Shown: piece after piece, positions 31,996-39,541 of the stretch
Numbering within the stretch: position 1 is the stretch's first letter
How the letters are laid out: each line of letters starts with the position of its first letter
Source: DASXVX01 sp036504075
GTDB taxonomy: Bacteria; Bacillota; Sulfobacillia; Symbiobacteriales; Symbiobacteriaceae
NCBI GenBank assembly: GCA_036504075.1
Contig: DASXVX010000090.1
Span: 14,313 to 78,312, forward strand
DNA: 64,000 nucleotides
Direction of reading: 5' to 3'
Program-made: the position numbers and the translations under genes
The notes under the pieces: generated by a model
Told to the model about the DNA's origin: nothing
Seen by the model: only the letters and a program-made list of their open reading frames with translations
Databases searched by the model: none

Positions 31996-33232
31996 AGCCA
32001 ACACTACGGGCACCGGCATGCTGGCACTGCGGATGGCTCAGGAACAAGGCCTGCAGCCCGTCTTTCTGACGAACAAGCCTTCCCGCTATGCGGGCCTCAG
32101 CGAGACCGGCTGTGCTGTATTAGTCGTCGATACGAATGACTATGGAGCCCTCCATGAGGTCATTACGGCCAACTTGCAGGTCGGAGAGTTGGAGGGGATT
32201 GTCACCACCAGCGAGTTTTATCTGGAGGTAGTGGCACAATTGACCGAGGCCTTCCATCTGCCGGGCAACTCGCCAGCAGCGATGCGGAACTGCCGCAACA
32301 AGGCGCTGACCAGACAGACCTTGAAGGCCGCTGGGGTGCATCAGCCGAAGTTTGCCGTCTGCCGCGCTGAAGCGGAGCTGGCGGCGGCCGTGGAGGCGGT
32401 GGGGTTGCCCTGTGTGGTCAAACCCGCTGATGATACCGGCTCCTTCGGTGTGCTTTGCTGCACAACGCTCGCGGAGGTTGCCATACACGCAGTCAGTATT
32501 CTCGGCCAGCATACCAACATCCGGGGACAGCGGACCGCTGGGACGGTGCTGGTGGAGGAGTATCTTAACGCTCCCGAGTTCAGTGTCGAGATGTTCACGT
32601 GGGACGGCCGGACCACTTGCGTCGGAATCACCCAGAAGAGTCTGACCGGTTTCCCGTATTTTGTAGAATCTCGTCATATTTTCCCGGCAATGCTGACGCC
32701 CGAAGCAGAGCGTGACATTCGCCAGACGGTTTTCCGGACTCTTGAAGCCGTCGGCATCACACTGGGCGCGACCCACACGGAGGTCAAGCTCACACCGCAG
32801 GGCTGCGCCATCGTCGAGATCAACGCCCGTTTGGCGGGCGGCATGATTCCAGAGCTGGTCTGGCATGCCACCGGCATCGACCTGCTCAAGCAGCAGATCA
32901 AGTCGGCCGGCGGTGTGGCCCCCGATCTTTCGGTGACGCGGCATCGTTACGGTGGGATCCAATTCATGGTTGCCGACGCCGAAGGCGAACTCCAGGAGAT
33001 TCAGGGGCTGCAGGCCGCCAGGGCGGTTCCCGGCATCGAACAGGTGGTGGTGACGGCACAGATACCGACCCGTGTACGGCCTCGGCAAAGTGCCTACGAC
33101 CGGCTGGGATTCATCATCGCTGCCGGGGATACCCACGAGGACACGGTCGCCAGCCTTGCGCGGGCTGCGGGCGAGATCAGATTGGCAGGCCGCCTCGGTG
33201 AACGCCTGAACGGGGGAGGCGGAGCCAGATGA
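31970..33232 (+). CDS. ATP-grasp ligase, substrate unknown
   Basis: 420 aa, with AAGGAGCGGG before ATG 31970. The ATP-grasp core is recognisable: CVVKPADDTGSFGV (nucleotide-binding Lys near residue 147), the VLVEEYL loop near residue 193, and EVKLTPQGCAIVEINARLAGG near residue 270, with the Glu and Asn that bind Mg-ATP. The N-terminus (RLLFVEANTTGTGMLALRMA) is the usual preATP-grasp Rossmann-like part. The family forms amide, thioester or N-acyl bonds through an acyl-phosphate. The gene lies inside the operon between the diaminobutyrate trio and the aldolase-like gene. Candidate roles are joining diaminobutyrate to another acid or amino acid, a tailoring ligation, or self-protection. I cannot choose among these from sequence alone. 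Confidence 0.82.
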   Translation: MPKRLLFVEANTTGTGMLALRMAQEQGLQPVFLTNKPSRYAGLSETGCAVLVVDTNDYGALHEVITANLQVGELEGIVTTSEFYLEVVAQLTEAFHLPGNSPAAMRNCRNKALTRQTLKAAGVHQPKFAVCRAEAELAAAVEAVGLPCVVKPADDTGSFGVLCCTTLAEVAIHAVSILGQHTNIRGQRTAGTVLVEEYLNAPEFSVEMFTWDGRTTCVGITQKSLTGFPYFVESRHIFPAMLTPEAERDIRQTVFRTLEAVGITLGATHTEVKLTPQGCAIVEINARLAGGMIPELVWHATGIDLLKQQIKSAGGVAPDLSVTRHRYGGIQFMVADAEGELQEIQGLQAARAVPGIEQVVVTAQIPTRVRPRQSAYDRLGFIIAAGDTHEDTVASLARAAGEIRLAGRLGERLNGGGGAR

Positions 33233-34281
33233 TCGAACTGCGCAGTGACACCTTCACCCTGCCGACGCCGGTCATGATCGAGGCCATGGCTCGGGCTCCG
33301 TTGGGCGATGACGTGTACGGAGAGGATCCTACGGTCAACAAACTGGAAGCAATGGCCGCACAGCGGTTCGGCAAGGAAGCCGCGTGCCTGGTGCCCAGCG
33401 GCACCATGGCCAACCTGACGGCAATTTTGGCCCACTGCCCGCGTGGCGCCAAGGTGTTAGTCGGCGATGAGACCGATATCTACATTTATGAAGCGGGCGG
33501 TGCGTCAGTCTGCGGTGGTGTGGTCTACGAACCGATTCCGACCCAACCGGATGGCACATTGCGCATCAGCGATCTGGCCGCCGGCTTTCCCGAAGACCCC
33601 TCTGATGCGCAGTTCGCGATTCCGGCCCTGATCTGCCTGGAGGACACGCATAACCGCTGTGGTGGAATGGTGCTTTCGCTAGATTACCTCAAGGACGTCC
33701 ATGATTTCGCCCGTAACCGGGGGGTCTTCGTCCACCTGGACGGAGCGCGTATTTTCAACGCTGCTGTCGCTCTGGGTGTGGGTGTGGCCGAAATCGCCCG
33801 ATACGCTGACTCTGTGCAGTTTTGCCTCTCCAAAGGCCTCGCCGCACCCGTGGGCTCGATCGTGGTCGGGACGAGTGAGTTCATCAACCGGGTCCGGCGT
33901 TTGCGGAAAATGCTCGGCGGCGGCATGCGGCAGGCTGGTGTCTTGGCCGCAGCCGGAATCGTCGCCCTGGAGCAGATGGTCGATCGCCTGGCGGACGACC
34001 ACGCGAACGCCCGGCGGCTCGCTGCCGGCCTGGCTCGTATCCGCGGCATTGAGTTGGTGACAGAAGAGGTGCCGACCAATATTGTGTTCTTCCGCATCAC
34101 CGACGAGCACTTCACTGTCCAGCGTTTCATCGCGGCGGCAGCACGCCGGGGTCTTCGGGTGGGCGAGTTGGGACATGGGCGCATCCGGGCTGTTACACAC
34201 GCCGGGATTACGGCGGCCGACGTGGACGCGGCGGTGGCCGTTGTTGAGAGTATCATGCGTTCCGGCCCGGAGAATGACTGA
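33229..34281 (+). CDS. Threonine-aldolase-like PLP enzyme (beta-eliminating lyase family)
   Basis: 350 aa; ATG 33229 overlaps the previous stop by 4 bp. It begins IELRSDTFTLPTPVMIEAMARA, the hallmark N-terminus of low-specificity L-threonine aldolases, continues with GDDVYGEDPTVN and HLDGARIFNAA (Asp that contacts PLP), and has the PLP Lys in FCLSKGLAAPVGS near residue 201. The family reversibly splits L-Thr or L-allo-Thr into glycine and acetaldehyde, and can build beta-hydroxy amino acids in reverse. Within this operon it may supply a particular threonine isomer for the kinase/PLP/lyase route, or make another beta-hydroxy residue. Direction and substrate are inference. Confidence 0.88.
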   Translation: MIELRSDTFTLPTPVMIEAMARAPLGDDVYGEDPTVNKLEAMAAQRFGKEAACLVPSGTMANLTAILAHCPRGAKVLVGDETDIYIYEAGGASVCGGVVYEPIPTQPDGTLRISDLAAGFPEDPSDAQFAIPALICLEDTHNRCGGMVLSLDYLKDVHDFARNRGVFVHLDGARIFNAAVALGVGVAEIARYADSVQFCLSKGLAAPVGSIVVGTSEFINRVRRLRKMLGGGMRQAGVLAAAGIVALEQMVDRLADDHANARRLAAGLARIRGIELVTEEVPTNIVFFRITDEHFTVQRFIAAAARRGLRVGELGHGRIRAVTHAGITAADVDAAVAVVESIMRSGPEND

Positions 34282-35078
34282 TGCCGGAGCATATACCAAG
34301 AGCGGAGGAGCACCGTTTGAACGGGTCAAAACCAGCCGATGTGGCGTGGGTCGTACCAAGGCCCAATCCCAGGGCCACCGTCCGTCTGTTCTGCTTTCCC
34401 TATGCAGGGGGGAGCGCACAGGTGTATCAAGCATGGCCATGGGACTTGCCGGAAACTGCTGAAGTCTATGCCGTTCAGTACCCGGGGCGCGGGTTCCAGC
34501 AGCATCAGTTGCCCTTACGGCACCTTTCGTCGCTGGTCGGCCTGCTCAGTGAATCCATTGCGCCCCTCTTGGACAAGCCGTTTGCCTTTTTCGGTCACAG
34601 CATGGGTGCGTTGGTGGCCTTTGAACTGACCCGAATGCTGCGCAGACAGAATGGGCCACAGCCCTTTCACCTGTATGTTTCAGGCTTTCGGGCTCCGCAA
34701 CTGCCCAAAACAGGTCGGGATCTACACCGGTTATCGGACCCCGATCTGGTCTACCAACTGGGGAAGTTCAACGGTACCCCGGCAGAGGTGCTCGAGGCAG
34801 GGGAACTGATGAGTCTAATTCTGCCTACGATCCGGGCAGATTTCGAGGTTTGCGAGACCTACGCCTATCAGGCGGAGCCGCCCCTTGCCTGTGCGCTTTC
34901 CGCGTTCGGCGGGCTCCAGGACTCCGAGGTTCCCCGTGAACGGCTTGAGGCCTGGCGAACCCAGACCACGGGGCCATTCACGGTGCGGATGTTCCTCGGC
35001 GACCACTTCTACCTGAAGGTGAGCCAGCCCATCGTCCTGCGCATTTTGGCCCGAGAACTCTATCGACCGTTGGGATAA
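34281..35078 (+). CDS. Type II thioesterase (NRPS/PKS editing)
   Basis: 265 aa, alpha/beta hydrolase of the GrsT/SrfAD type. LFCFPYAGGSAQVYQAW is the typical N-terminal strand and oxyanion loop, FFGHSMGALVAFEL near residue 110 holds the nucleophile Ser, and GDHFYL near residue 237 holds the catalytic His. These stand-alone enzymes clear mis-primed or stalled carrier proteins. The ATG overlaps the aldolase TGA by one base, and the gene is the last of the long plus-strand operon, ending 10 bp before a strong hairpin. With several defective domains in the NRPSs, an editing enzyme is expected to matter. Confidence 0.93.
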   Translation: MPEHIPRAEEHRLNGSKPADVAWVVPRPNPRATVRLFCFPYAGGSAQVYQAWPWDLPETAEVYAVQYPGRGFQQHQLPLRHLSSLVGLLSESIAPLLDKPFAFFGHSMGALVAFELTRMLRRQNGPQPFHLYVSGFRAPQLPKTGRDLHRLSDPDLVYQLGKFNGTPAEVLEAGELMSLILPTIRADFEVCETYAYQAEPPLACALSAFGGLQDSEVPRERLEAWRTQTTGPFTVRMFLGDHFYLKVSQPIVLRILARELYRPLG

Positions 35079-35088
35079 AGACGCAAAG

Positions 35089-35111
35089 GGAGGGGGCTGC
35101 TCGCCCCCTCC
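35089..35111. terminator. Bidirectional terminator between convergent operons
   Basis: Nine-bp stem GGAGGGGGC / GCCCCCTCC with a 5-nt loop, followed on the plus strand by TTGGTTGTGTTGTT. It lies between the stops of the type II thioesterase (35078, plus) and the chain-length factor (35125, minus), so it probably ends both transcripts. Confidence 0.75.
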
Positions 35112-35124
35112 TTGGTTGTGTTGT

Positions 35125-36252
35125 TCAGGCGCTACGGATTACTGCACAGCCGATCATGCCGTCCCGCCCGATGCTGGTGATCAATGCAATCCGCTGATCT
35201 CCTCGGAATTGGCCCATGAGCGCAATCGCACCGGCCAGTTGGAATGCTCCCGCGGCGCTGAGGGTTTCGCCGATCTGCTTCTTCAGGGTGAGCCGCTTCG
35301 CCGGTTCCCGTCCTAAAGCCTGACGAATCGCCGTGGATTCCACTTCATCGCGCCGGACGTCTGCCCCAAAGCTATCCGCGACTAGCCACACTTGCGCCGG
35401 GTCGACGGCAGCCCGTTCAAGGGCCCGGCGGATGCACTCGGCAAACTTCGGCGCCAGTGCGGCCTGCCCGGCCAGATCAGCGTAAGTGGCCACCTCGCAA
35501 CTCAGGACCTCAGCCAGCGGCGCCCGGCCTGCCGCCTGGGCCGTATCGGCCCGTTCGAGCACAAACATGGCCGCCCCCTCGCCGAGGGCCAGTTCTCCGC
35601 CCGGACGTACAATTCCGGCGTGGTAGACACCCCAGGCGGTGTATGGGCAGAACTCCTCCACGGCGCCCGCAATCACGGTATCCGCATACTCCCGCCGGAT
35701 GGTCAGGGCGGCGTACCGCAACGCCAGGAGGCCGGAGAGCTGACCGCCGGCGACCGTGCCGTTCGCTCCCTTGATCCGATGCCAGATCGCCGCCTGACCT
35801 GCGGCACTGTTCATGACCAGGTTGGGAAAGAGAATCGGGTTGACCGAGTAGGGACGCTCACCAATCAAAGTATCACGGGTGAAATCGCAGATGCTCTTGA
35901 TGCTGCCAGTACTGGTACCGATGGCGATTCCCACCTGCTCACGGTTGTCATCTGTGATGACCAGTTCCGCGTGCTGCATCGCCATCCCGCAGGCGGATAC
36001 GATGAATCCGGTCGTCCGGTCAAAATAGCGGGTGCCCTTGGCGCCAACATGGCGGGCAACGTCGAAATCGTCGGCAACGCAGGCTTCATCAAACGGCAGT
36101 GGCTCTTGAAACCGCCCCTGAACCGAATGACGGCCGGATCGCTCCTCATAAATGCCACGGGCAAACTCCGCAAAGCCGATCCCGATGGATGAGACCACGC
36201 CGCATCCCGTGATGACCAGGGGCTGATTCAGTGCAGCCTTTCCGTATTCCAT
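35125..36252 (-). CDS. Chain-length-factor-like ketosynthase (KS-beta) of a type II PKS
   Basis: 375 aa from the ATG at 36252, which has GGGAGG upstream; the frame extends further up only through the KS gene. The thiolase fold is evident (LVITGCGVVSSIGIGFAEFA at the N-terminus). At the active-site position the sequence is NGTVAGGQLSG, with Gln where a ketosynthase has Cys, the classical mark of a chain-length factor. Catalytic His motifs are also missing. It pairs with the KS encoded immediately upstream (25-bp overlap) to set chain length. The set KS-CLF-ACP-KR-DH without cyclases or aromatases matches highly reducing type II PKSs that make polyene chains (ishigamide, aryl polyenes), not aromatic PKSs. 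Confidence 0.87.
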   Translation of the reverse strand: MEYGKAALNQPLVITGCGVVSSIGIGFAEFARGIYEERSGRHSVQGRFQEPLPFDEACVADDFDVARHVGAKGTRYFDRTTGFIVSACGMAMQHAELVITDDNREQVGIAIGTSTGSIKSICDFTRDTLIGERPYSVNPILFPNLVMNSAAGQAAIWHRIKGANGTVAGGQLSGLLALRYAALTIRREYADTVIAGAVEEFCPYTAWGVYHAGIVRPGGELALGEGAAMFVLERADTAQAAGRAPLAEVLSCEVATYADLAGQAALAPKFAECIRRALERAAVDPAQVWLVADSFGADVRRDEVESTAIRQALGREPAKRLTLKKQIGETLSAAGAFQLAGAIALMGQFRGDQRIALITSIGRDGMIGCAVIRSA

Positions 36253-37457
36253 GATTCCCTCCCGAGGATTACGATCGCGTTGTGCCCACCAAAAGCAAAC
36301 CCGTGGTTCTCCACGACGTCGGGCCGGGCCTCCCTGGCCCGATTGGGAATGCAGTCGGTCACGCACTCGGGATCAGGTGTCTCGAAGTTGATTGTAGGCG
36401 GCAGGAAGCTATGCGTAATGGACAGAGCACAGGCGATGGCACCGAGTGCGCTGGCCGCGCCCATGGTATGACCAATCATCGATTTGATCGAACTGGTGGG
36501 TGGCAGTCGGTCACCAAATGCCTCCCGCAGCGCGGCGGTTTCCGCAACATCATTTACCTTCGTGCCCGTACCGTGCGCACAGATGTAATCGACCTGATCT
36601 GGGGCGATTCCGGCGTGGGCATGAGCCAGGCGAATGCAGCGGGCAATGCTGCTCGGATCAGGGACGACCATCTGGTTGGCGTCGCTGGTCAGCCCATAGC
36701 CAAGAACCTCGGCATAGATGTGCGCACCCCTCTGCTGGGCGCTCTCCAGGGTTTCCAGGTAAAGCATTCCCGACCCCTCACCCGTCAAGATCCCCTGGCG
36801 ATTGAGATCAAAGGGTCTGACAACGGTGGGTGTGATCGCCCCGACCTTGAAGAAGCCGGCATAGTTTTTTCGGCAAACGGAATCAGCACCCCCGCAGACC
36901 ATACAGTCAGCCTCTCCTGAACTGATCAGGTCGAAGGCGTGCCCGATGGAGTAATTGCCGGCAGCGCAGGCATTTGAAATGGTGGCTACTTCGCCGTGGA
37001 GATCCAGCTCCCGAGCGACAGCGACGGCCAGATGACTGGCTGATACTTTCGGCACCCACGATGCAGAGAGGTGCTGGGGTCCCTTCGTCACCCATTCGGA
37101 CATCAGGAGGTCGATCAGTTGCGACTCCCCGTCCGTGGTGCCAACGCTGACGCCGCAACGACCGTCCGCCAGGATCTGTTCATTGGTACCGGCGTCTTCT
37201 ATGGCCATCCGAGCCGCCACAGCAGCGAAACGGCTGGCCCGCCCGAGGTCCGCGGAATCAACGCGCTGCAGCCAGCGCGTTGCGTCAAAATCCGGTACTT
37301 CACCGGCAATCGCAACCGGGAACCCGGTGGTATCAAAGGTCTGGATGGGACGGAAGCCCGACCGGCCGTTCCGAAGGGCCTCAGCGAAGGCGCTGGCCCC
37401 CATACCGATGCTAGAGACGACCCCCAGACCCGTAATGACGACACGACGTCCTGCCAT
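36228..37457 (-). CDS. Ketosynthase (KS-alpha) of a highly reducing type II PKS
   Basis: 409 aa from ATG 37457, with GGGTGG ten bases upstream; a TTG at 37466 is a poorer choice. It is a FabF-like condensing enzyme with all catalytic elements: Cys in TISNACAAGN near residue 164, His in CAHGTGTKVND, Lys/His in SIKSMIGHTMG, and the gatekeeper region GFAFGGHN at the C-terminus. It carries out decarboxylative Claisen condensation of malonyl-ACP onto the growing chain. It overlaps the CLF start and is itself coupled to the ACP stop. An in-cluster acyltransferase is absent, so the host FabD presumably loads the ACP. Confidence 0.92.
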   Translation of the reverse strand: MAGRRVVITGLGVVSSIGMGASAFAEALRNGRSGFRPIQTFDTTGFPVAIAGEVPDFDATRWLQRVDSADLGRASRFAAVAARMAIEDAGTNEQILADGRCGVSVGTTDGESQLIDLLMSEWVTKGPQHLSASWVPKVSASHLAVAVARELDLHGEVATISNACAAGNYSIGHAFDLISSGEADCMVCGGADSVCRKNYAGFFKVGAITPTVVRPFDLNRQGILTGEGSGMLYLETLESAQQRGAHIYAEVLGYGLTSDANQMVVPDPSSIARCIRLAHAHAGIAPDQVDYICAHGTGTKVNDVAETAALREAFGDRLPPTSSIKSMIGHTMGAASALGAIACALSITHSFLPPTINFETPDPECVTDCIPNRAREARPDVVENHGFAFGGHNAIVILGRESWNTERLH

Positions 37458-37458
37458 G

Positions 37459-37716
37459 TCAGTCAAGCCACCCGGCTTTTTCGCGAACGATATCGTAGAC
37501 CGCGGCGAGATGGGTCATTTTGGGGAGCAGCGTGGGGGGTAACTCTACCTTGAACTCCTTCTCCAGCCGGGCGAGTACTTCAAGGGCCCGCAGGGAGTCA
37601 GCATGATGGTCCTCCCGGAAGCGGCTGGTTTCGGTGATCTCGGAGGTGTCCACCTCCAGTACTTCGGCGACAATTTCCTGGATGATCTCAAGACGCTCGT
37701 TACGTGTACTCATCAT
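37459..37716 (-). CDS. Acyl carrier protein of the type II PKS
   Basis: 85 aa. Two adjacent ATGs (37716 and 37713) follow GGAGG; the second has the better spacing. The four-helix ACP pattern is clear, with the phosphopantetheine Ser in HHADSLRALEVL near residue 40, at the start of helix II. It is acidic, as usual for ACPs. It lies between the dehydratase and the KS in one operon, so it is the carrier for the KS/CLF chain. The Sfp-type PPTase at 41527-42279 probably activates it together with the NRPS carrier domains. Confidence 0.92.
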   Translation of the reverse strand: MMSTRNERLEIIQEIVAEVLEVDTSEITETSRFREDHHADSLRALEVLARLEKEFKVELPPTLLPKMTHLAAVYDIVREKAGWLD

Positions 37717-37739
37717 CTAACCTCCATGGCAGAAGACTT

Positions 37740-38171
37740 TTAAAGGACCTGCTCAAGAACGAACCGCAACTTCATCTGGGCCGTGCTGATCCCCTGGGTA
37801 TTCGCACAGGTTGCATCGGCCGTGAGTCCCGACTGACCCATGTCCAACAGGAACCGGCAGGTGATGGTGAGGGAGTCGCCGGGGCGGACGGGGGCCGTAA
37901 ACCGAACCGATTTGATGGCTGAGAGGCGGACCCGGTGCGAATGGCCCAGGCGCAATCTGACGAACTGGCTGGTCGCCTGCAGGACCGCTTCCAACTGAAA
38001 GACGCCGGGGAAGATGGGATACTCGGGAAAATGGCCTGCGAAGAAGGGCTCTGTCCCATGGATCTCCAACGATGTGGTGATGGTCTCGTCGGCGAGGTCC
38101 AGCACCCGGTCAAGAGCGCGGAGCGGTCGCGCATACGTACCGGTCATTGCCAGGGCCTTTTCATCGTTCAC
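37740..38171 (-). CDS. FabZ-like 3-hydroxyacyl-ACP dehydratase
   Basis: 143 aa, single hot-dog fold. FFAGHFPEYPIFPGVFQLEA near residue 50 contains both catalytic residues of FabZ-type enzymes: His of HFP, and Glu of QLEA about 14 residues later. It would remove water from the beta-hydroxyacyl-ACP made by the adjacent KR. Without any enoyl reductase gene in the operon the double bonds should remain, giving a conjugated polyene. The ATG overlaps the KR stop by 4 bp. Confidence 0.9.
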   Translation of the reverse strand: MNDEKALAMTGTYARPLRALDRVLDLADETITTSLEIHGTEPFFAGHFPEYPIFPGVFQLEAVLQATSQFVRLRLGHSHRVRLSAIKSVRFTAPVRPGDSLTITCRFLLDMGQSGLTADATCANTQGISTAQMKLRFVLEQVL

Positions 38172-38911
38172 ATGATGATGCCCCCGTCCACCTGGATCAC
38201 CTGACCCGTGATGTACCGGGCCCGGTCCGAAACCAGGAATGAAACCAGGTCGGCGACCTCCTCCGGTTCACCGAACCGCCGCAACGGAATGACTCCCAGA
38301 TACCGCTCCTGATGCTTCGAATCCAAATTCGCCGTCATGTCGGTCCGAATCAGGCCAGGTGCGACCACATTGACTCGGACGTTATACTGACCCAGTTCTT
38401 TGGCGAGGGCCTTGGAGAATCCGATGATGCCCGCCTTGGACGCAGCATAGTTGCTCTGGGTGGCGTTTCCGTAAACACCGCTCACAGAGGACATGTTGAC
38501 GATGATTCCGTTTTTCTGTTTCATGAAATAGAAAGCGAGGTTACGGCAACAATTGAACACCCCAGTCAAATTGGTGTCTAATACGGCATGCCAAGCCTCG
38601 GGCTCCATCAATAGCAGCGGATTATCCCGCACGATGCCAGCCGAATTAACCAGTATGTATGGCTGCCCCAGTTGCTGTCGGGCCAGATGGATAAAGCCAT
38701 CCACTGCCTGAAAATCCGAAACGTCGCACGCGTACGCGAAAACCCGCCGGCCCAGAGCAGCGATTTGAGCCGATACGTCCTCAGCAGCCACGGTGTTGCT
38801 GTGGTAGCAAAAAGCAATGTCGTATCCATCGCGAGCTAACTGGAGAGCCACGGTCCGGCCAATGCCTCGTGAAGCGCCTGTAACAACCGCAAAGCCCAGC
38901 GTTTCACCCAT
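38168..38911 (-). CDS. FabG-like 3-ketoacyl-ACP reductase (SDR)
   Basis: 247 aa, classical short-chain dehydrogenase. It has TGASRGIGR (NADPH loop) at residues ~12-20, NSAG near residue 88, catalytic Ser in VNMSSVSGVYG, YAASKAG with catalytic Tyr and Lys near 153-157, and the FabG C-terminus VIQVDGGIIM. It reduces the beta-keto group during type II PKS extension. It is the first gene of the minus-strand operon KR-DH-ACP-KS-CLF, and a promoter candidate lies upstream in the AT-rich divergent region. Confidence 0.93.
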   Translation of the reverse strand: MGETLGFAVVTGASRGIGRTVALQLARDGYDIAFCYHSNTVAAEDVSAQIAALGRRVFAYACDVSDFQAVDGFIHLARQQLGQPYILVNSAGIVRDNPLLLMEPEAWHAVLDTNLTGVFNCCRNLAFYFMKQKNGIIVNMSSVSGVYGNATQSNYAASKAGIIGFSKALAKELGQYNVRVNVVAPGLIRTDMTANLDSKHQERYLGVIPLRRFGEPEEVADLVSFLVSDRARYITGQVIQVDGGIIM

Positions 38912-38959
38912 CTCTAACCAATCCCCTTGTGCCTATGATATGATTACAGAATTGATTTA

Positions 38960-38989
38960 TCTATACATTTTAGGATATGTGTTACACAA
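38960..38989 (-). promoter_or_regulatory. Candidate promoter for the type II PKS operon
   Basis: In the AT-rich gap between divergent genes the minus strand reads TTGTGT, 18 bp, TATAGA, ending about 48 bp before the KR start. The palindrome TGTGTTACACA (38978-38988) overlaps the -35 box and could be an operator. A weaker plus-strand pair (TTGATT, 17 bp, TATGTG) lies at 38953-38981. Motif inspection only. Confidence 0.4.
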
Positions 38990-39056
38990 TAGATTAAACT
39001 GACATCTCAGATAAACGGAATGATGTGGGACGCGCTCCAAGTGAAAGGAGACCATT

Positions 39057-39527
39057 ATGAGAACACTGTCCCGTGATGATATTACGGCGATCTTGCCCCA
39101 CCGTCCGCCAATGCTGCTCGTGGATTGGGCCCGCCTCGACGGCGAGGGGGAAATCACGGCCCGGAAGGCGGTGACCGAAGACGAGCCGTGCTTTGTGGCC
39201 GAGTCGCTACGGGGTGTTTCCGGTGCCATGGTTTACCCGGTGTCGCTTGTTGTCGAGTCATTCGCCCAGGCTGGGCTGATCCTGTGGAAGGTGGCCCGGA
39301 GGGCCGGGGCTGAAGATTCGGGAGGCGTCCCCCTGTTCGGTTCCCTGAAGGACGGTTCCGTGGAGGGAGAAGCTTTCCCGGGCGACGTACTCGAGCACCG
39401 AATTCGCCTCGACAAGGCCATGCCCGACGCCGCATTCCTGTCTGGCGAGACGTGGGTTGGACAGCGCCGCATCCTGACCGTCGGCTTGTTGGTGGCAGTG
39501 GCCCGCCCGTCGCCGCGCGGTGCTTAG
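39057..39527 (+). CDS. FabZ/FabA-like hot-dog protein lacking the catalytic His
   Basis: 156 aa. The N-terminus LPHRPPMLLVDWARL matches the FabZ pattern (LPHRYPFLLVD). In the active-site region, where FabZ has HFPxxPVMPG, it reads VSGAMVYPVSLVVESFAQ: the Glu helix is kept but the His-Phe-Pro is gone. It may be a partner subunit or specificity factor for the intact dehydratase at 37740-38171; aryl polyene systems also encode two dehydratase-like proteins. It is transcribed divergently from the type II PKS operon and faces the ABC permease gene. AGTGAAAGGAG precedes the ATG. Confidence 0.75.
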   Translation: MRTLSRDDITAILPHRPPMLLVDWARLDGEGEITARKAVTEDEPCFVAESLRGVSGAMVYPVSLVVESFAQAGLILWKVARRAGAEDSGGVPLFGSLKDGSVEGEAFPGDVLEHRIRLDKAMPDAAFLSGETWVGQRRILTVGLLVAVARPSPRGA

Positions 39528-39541
39528 ACGGCGCGCTGCAG

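Noticed and set aside
35125..37457. Fatty-acid synthase (fab) cluster
   Set aside because: The partner KS has Gln in place of the active Cys (chain-length factor), and there is no fabD, fabI or fabH; a dedicated type II PKS fits better.
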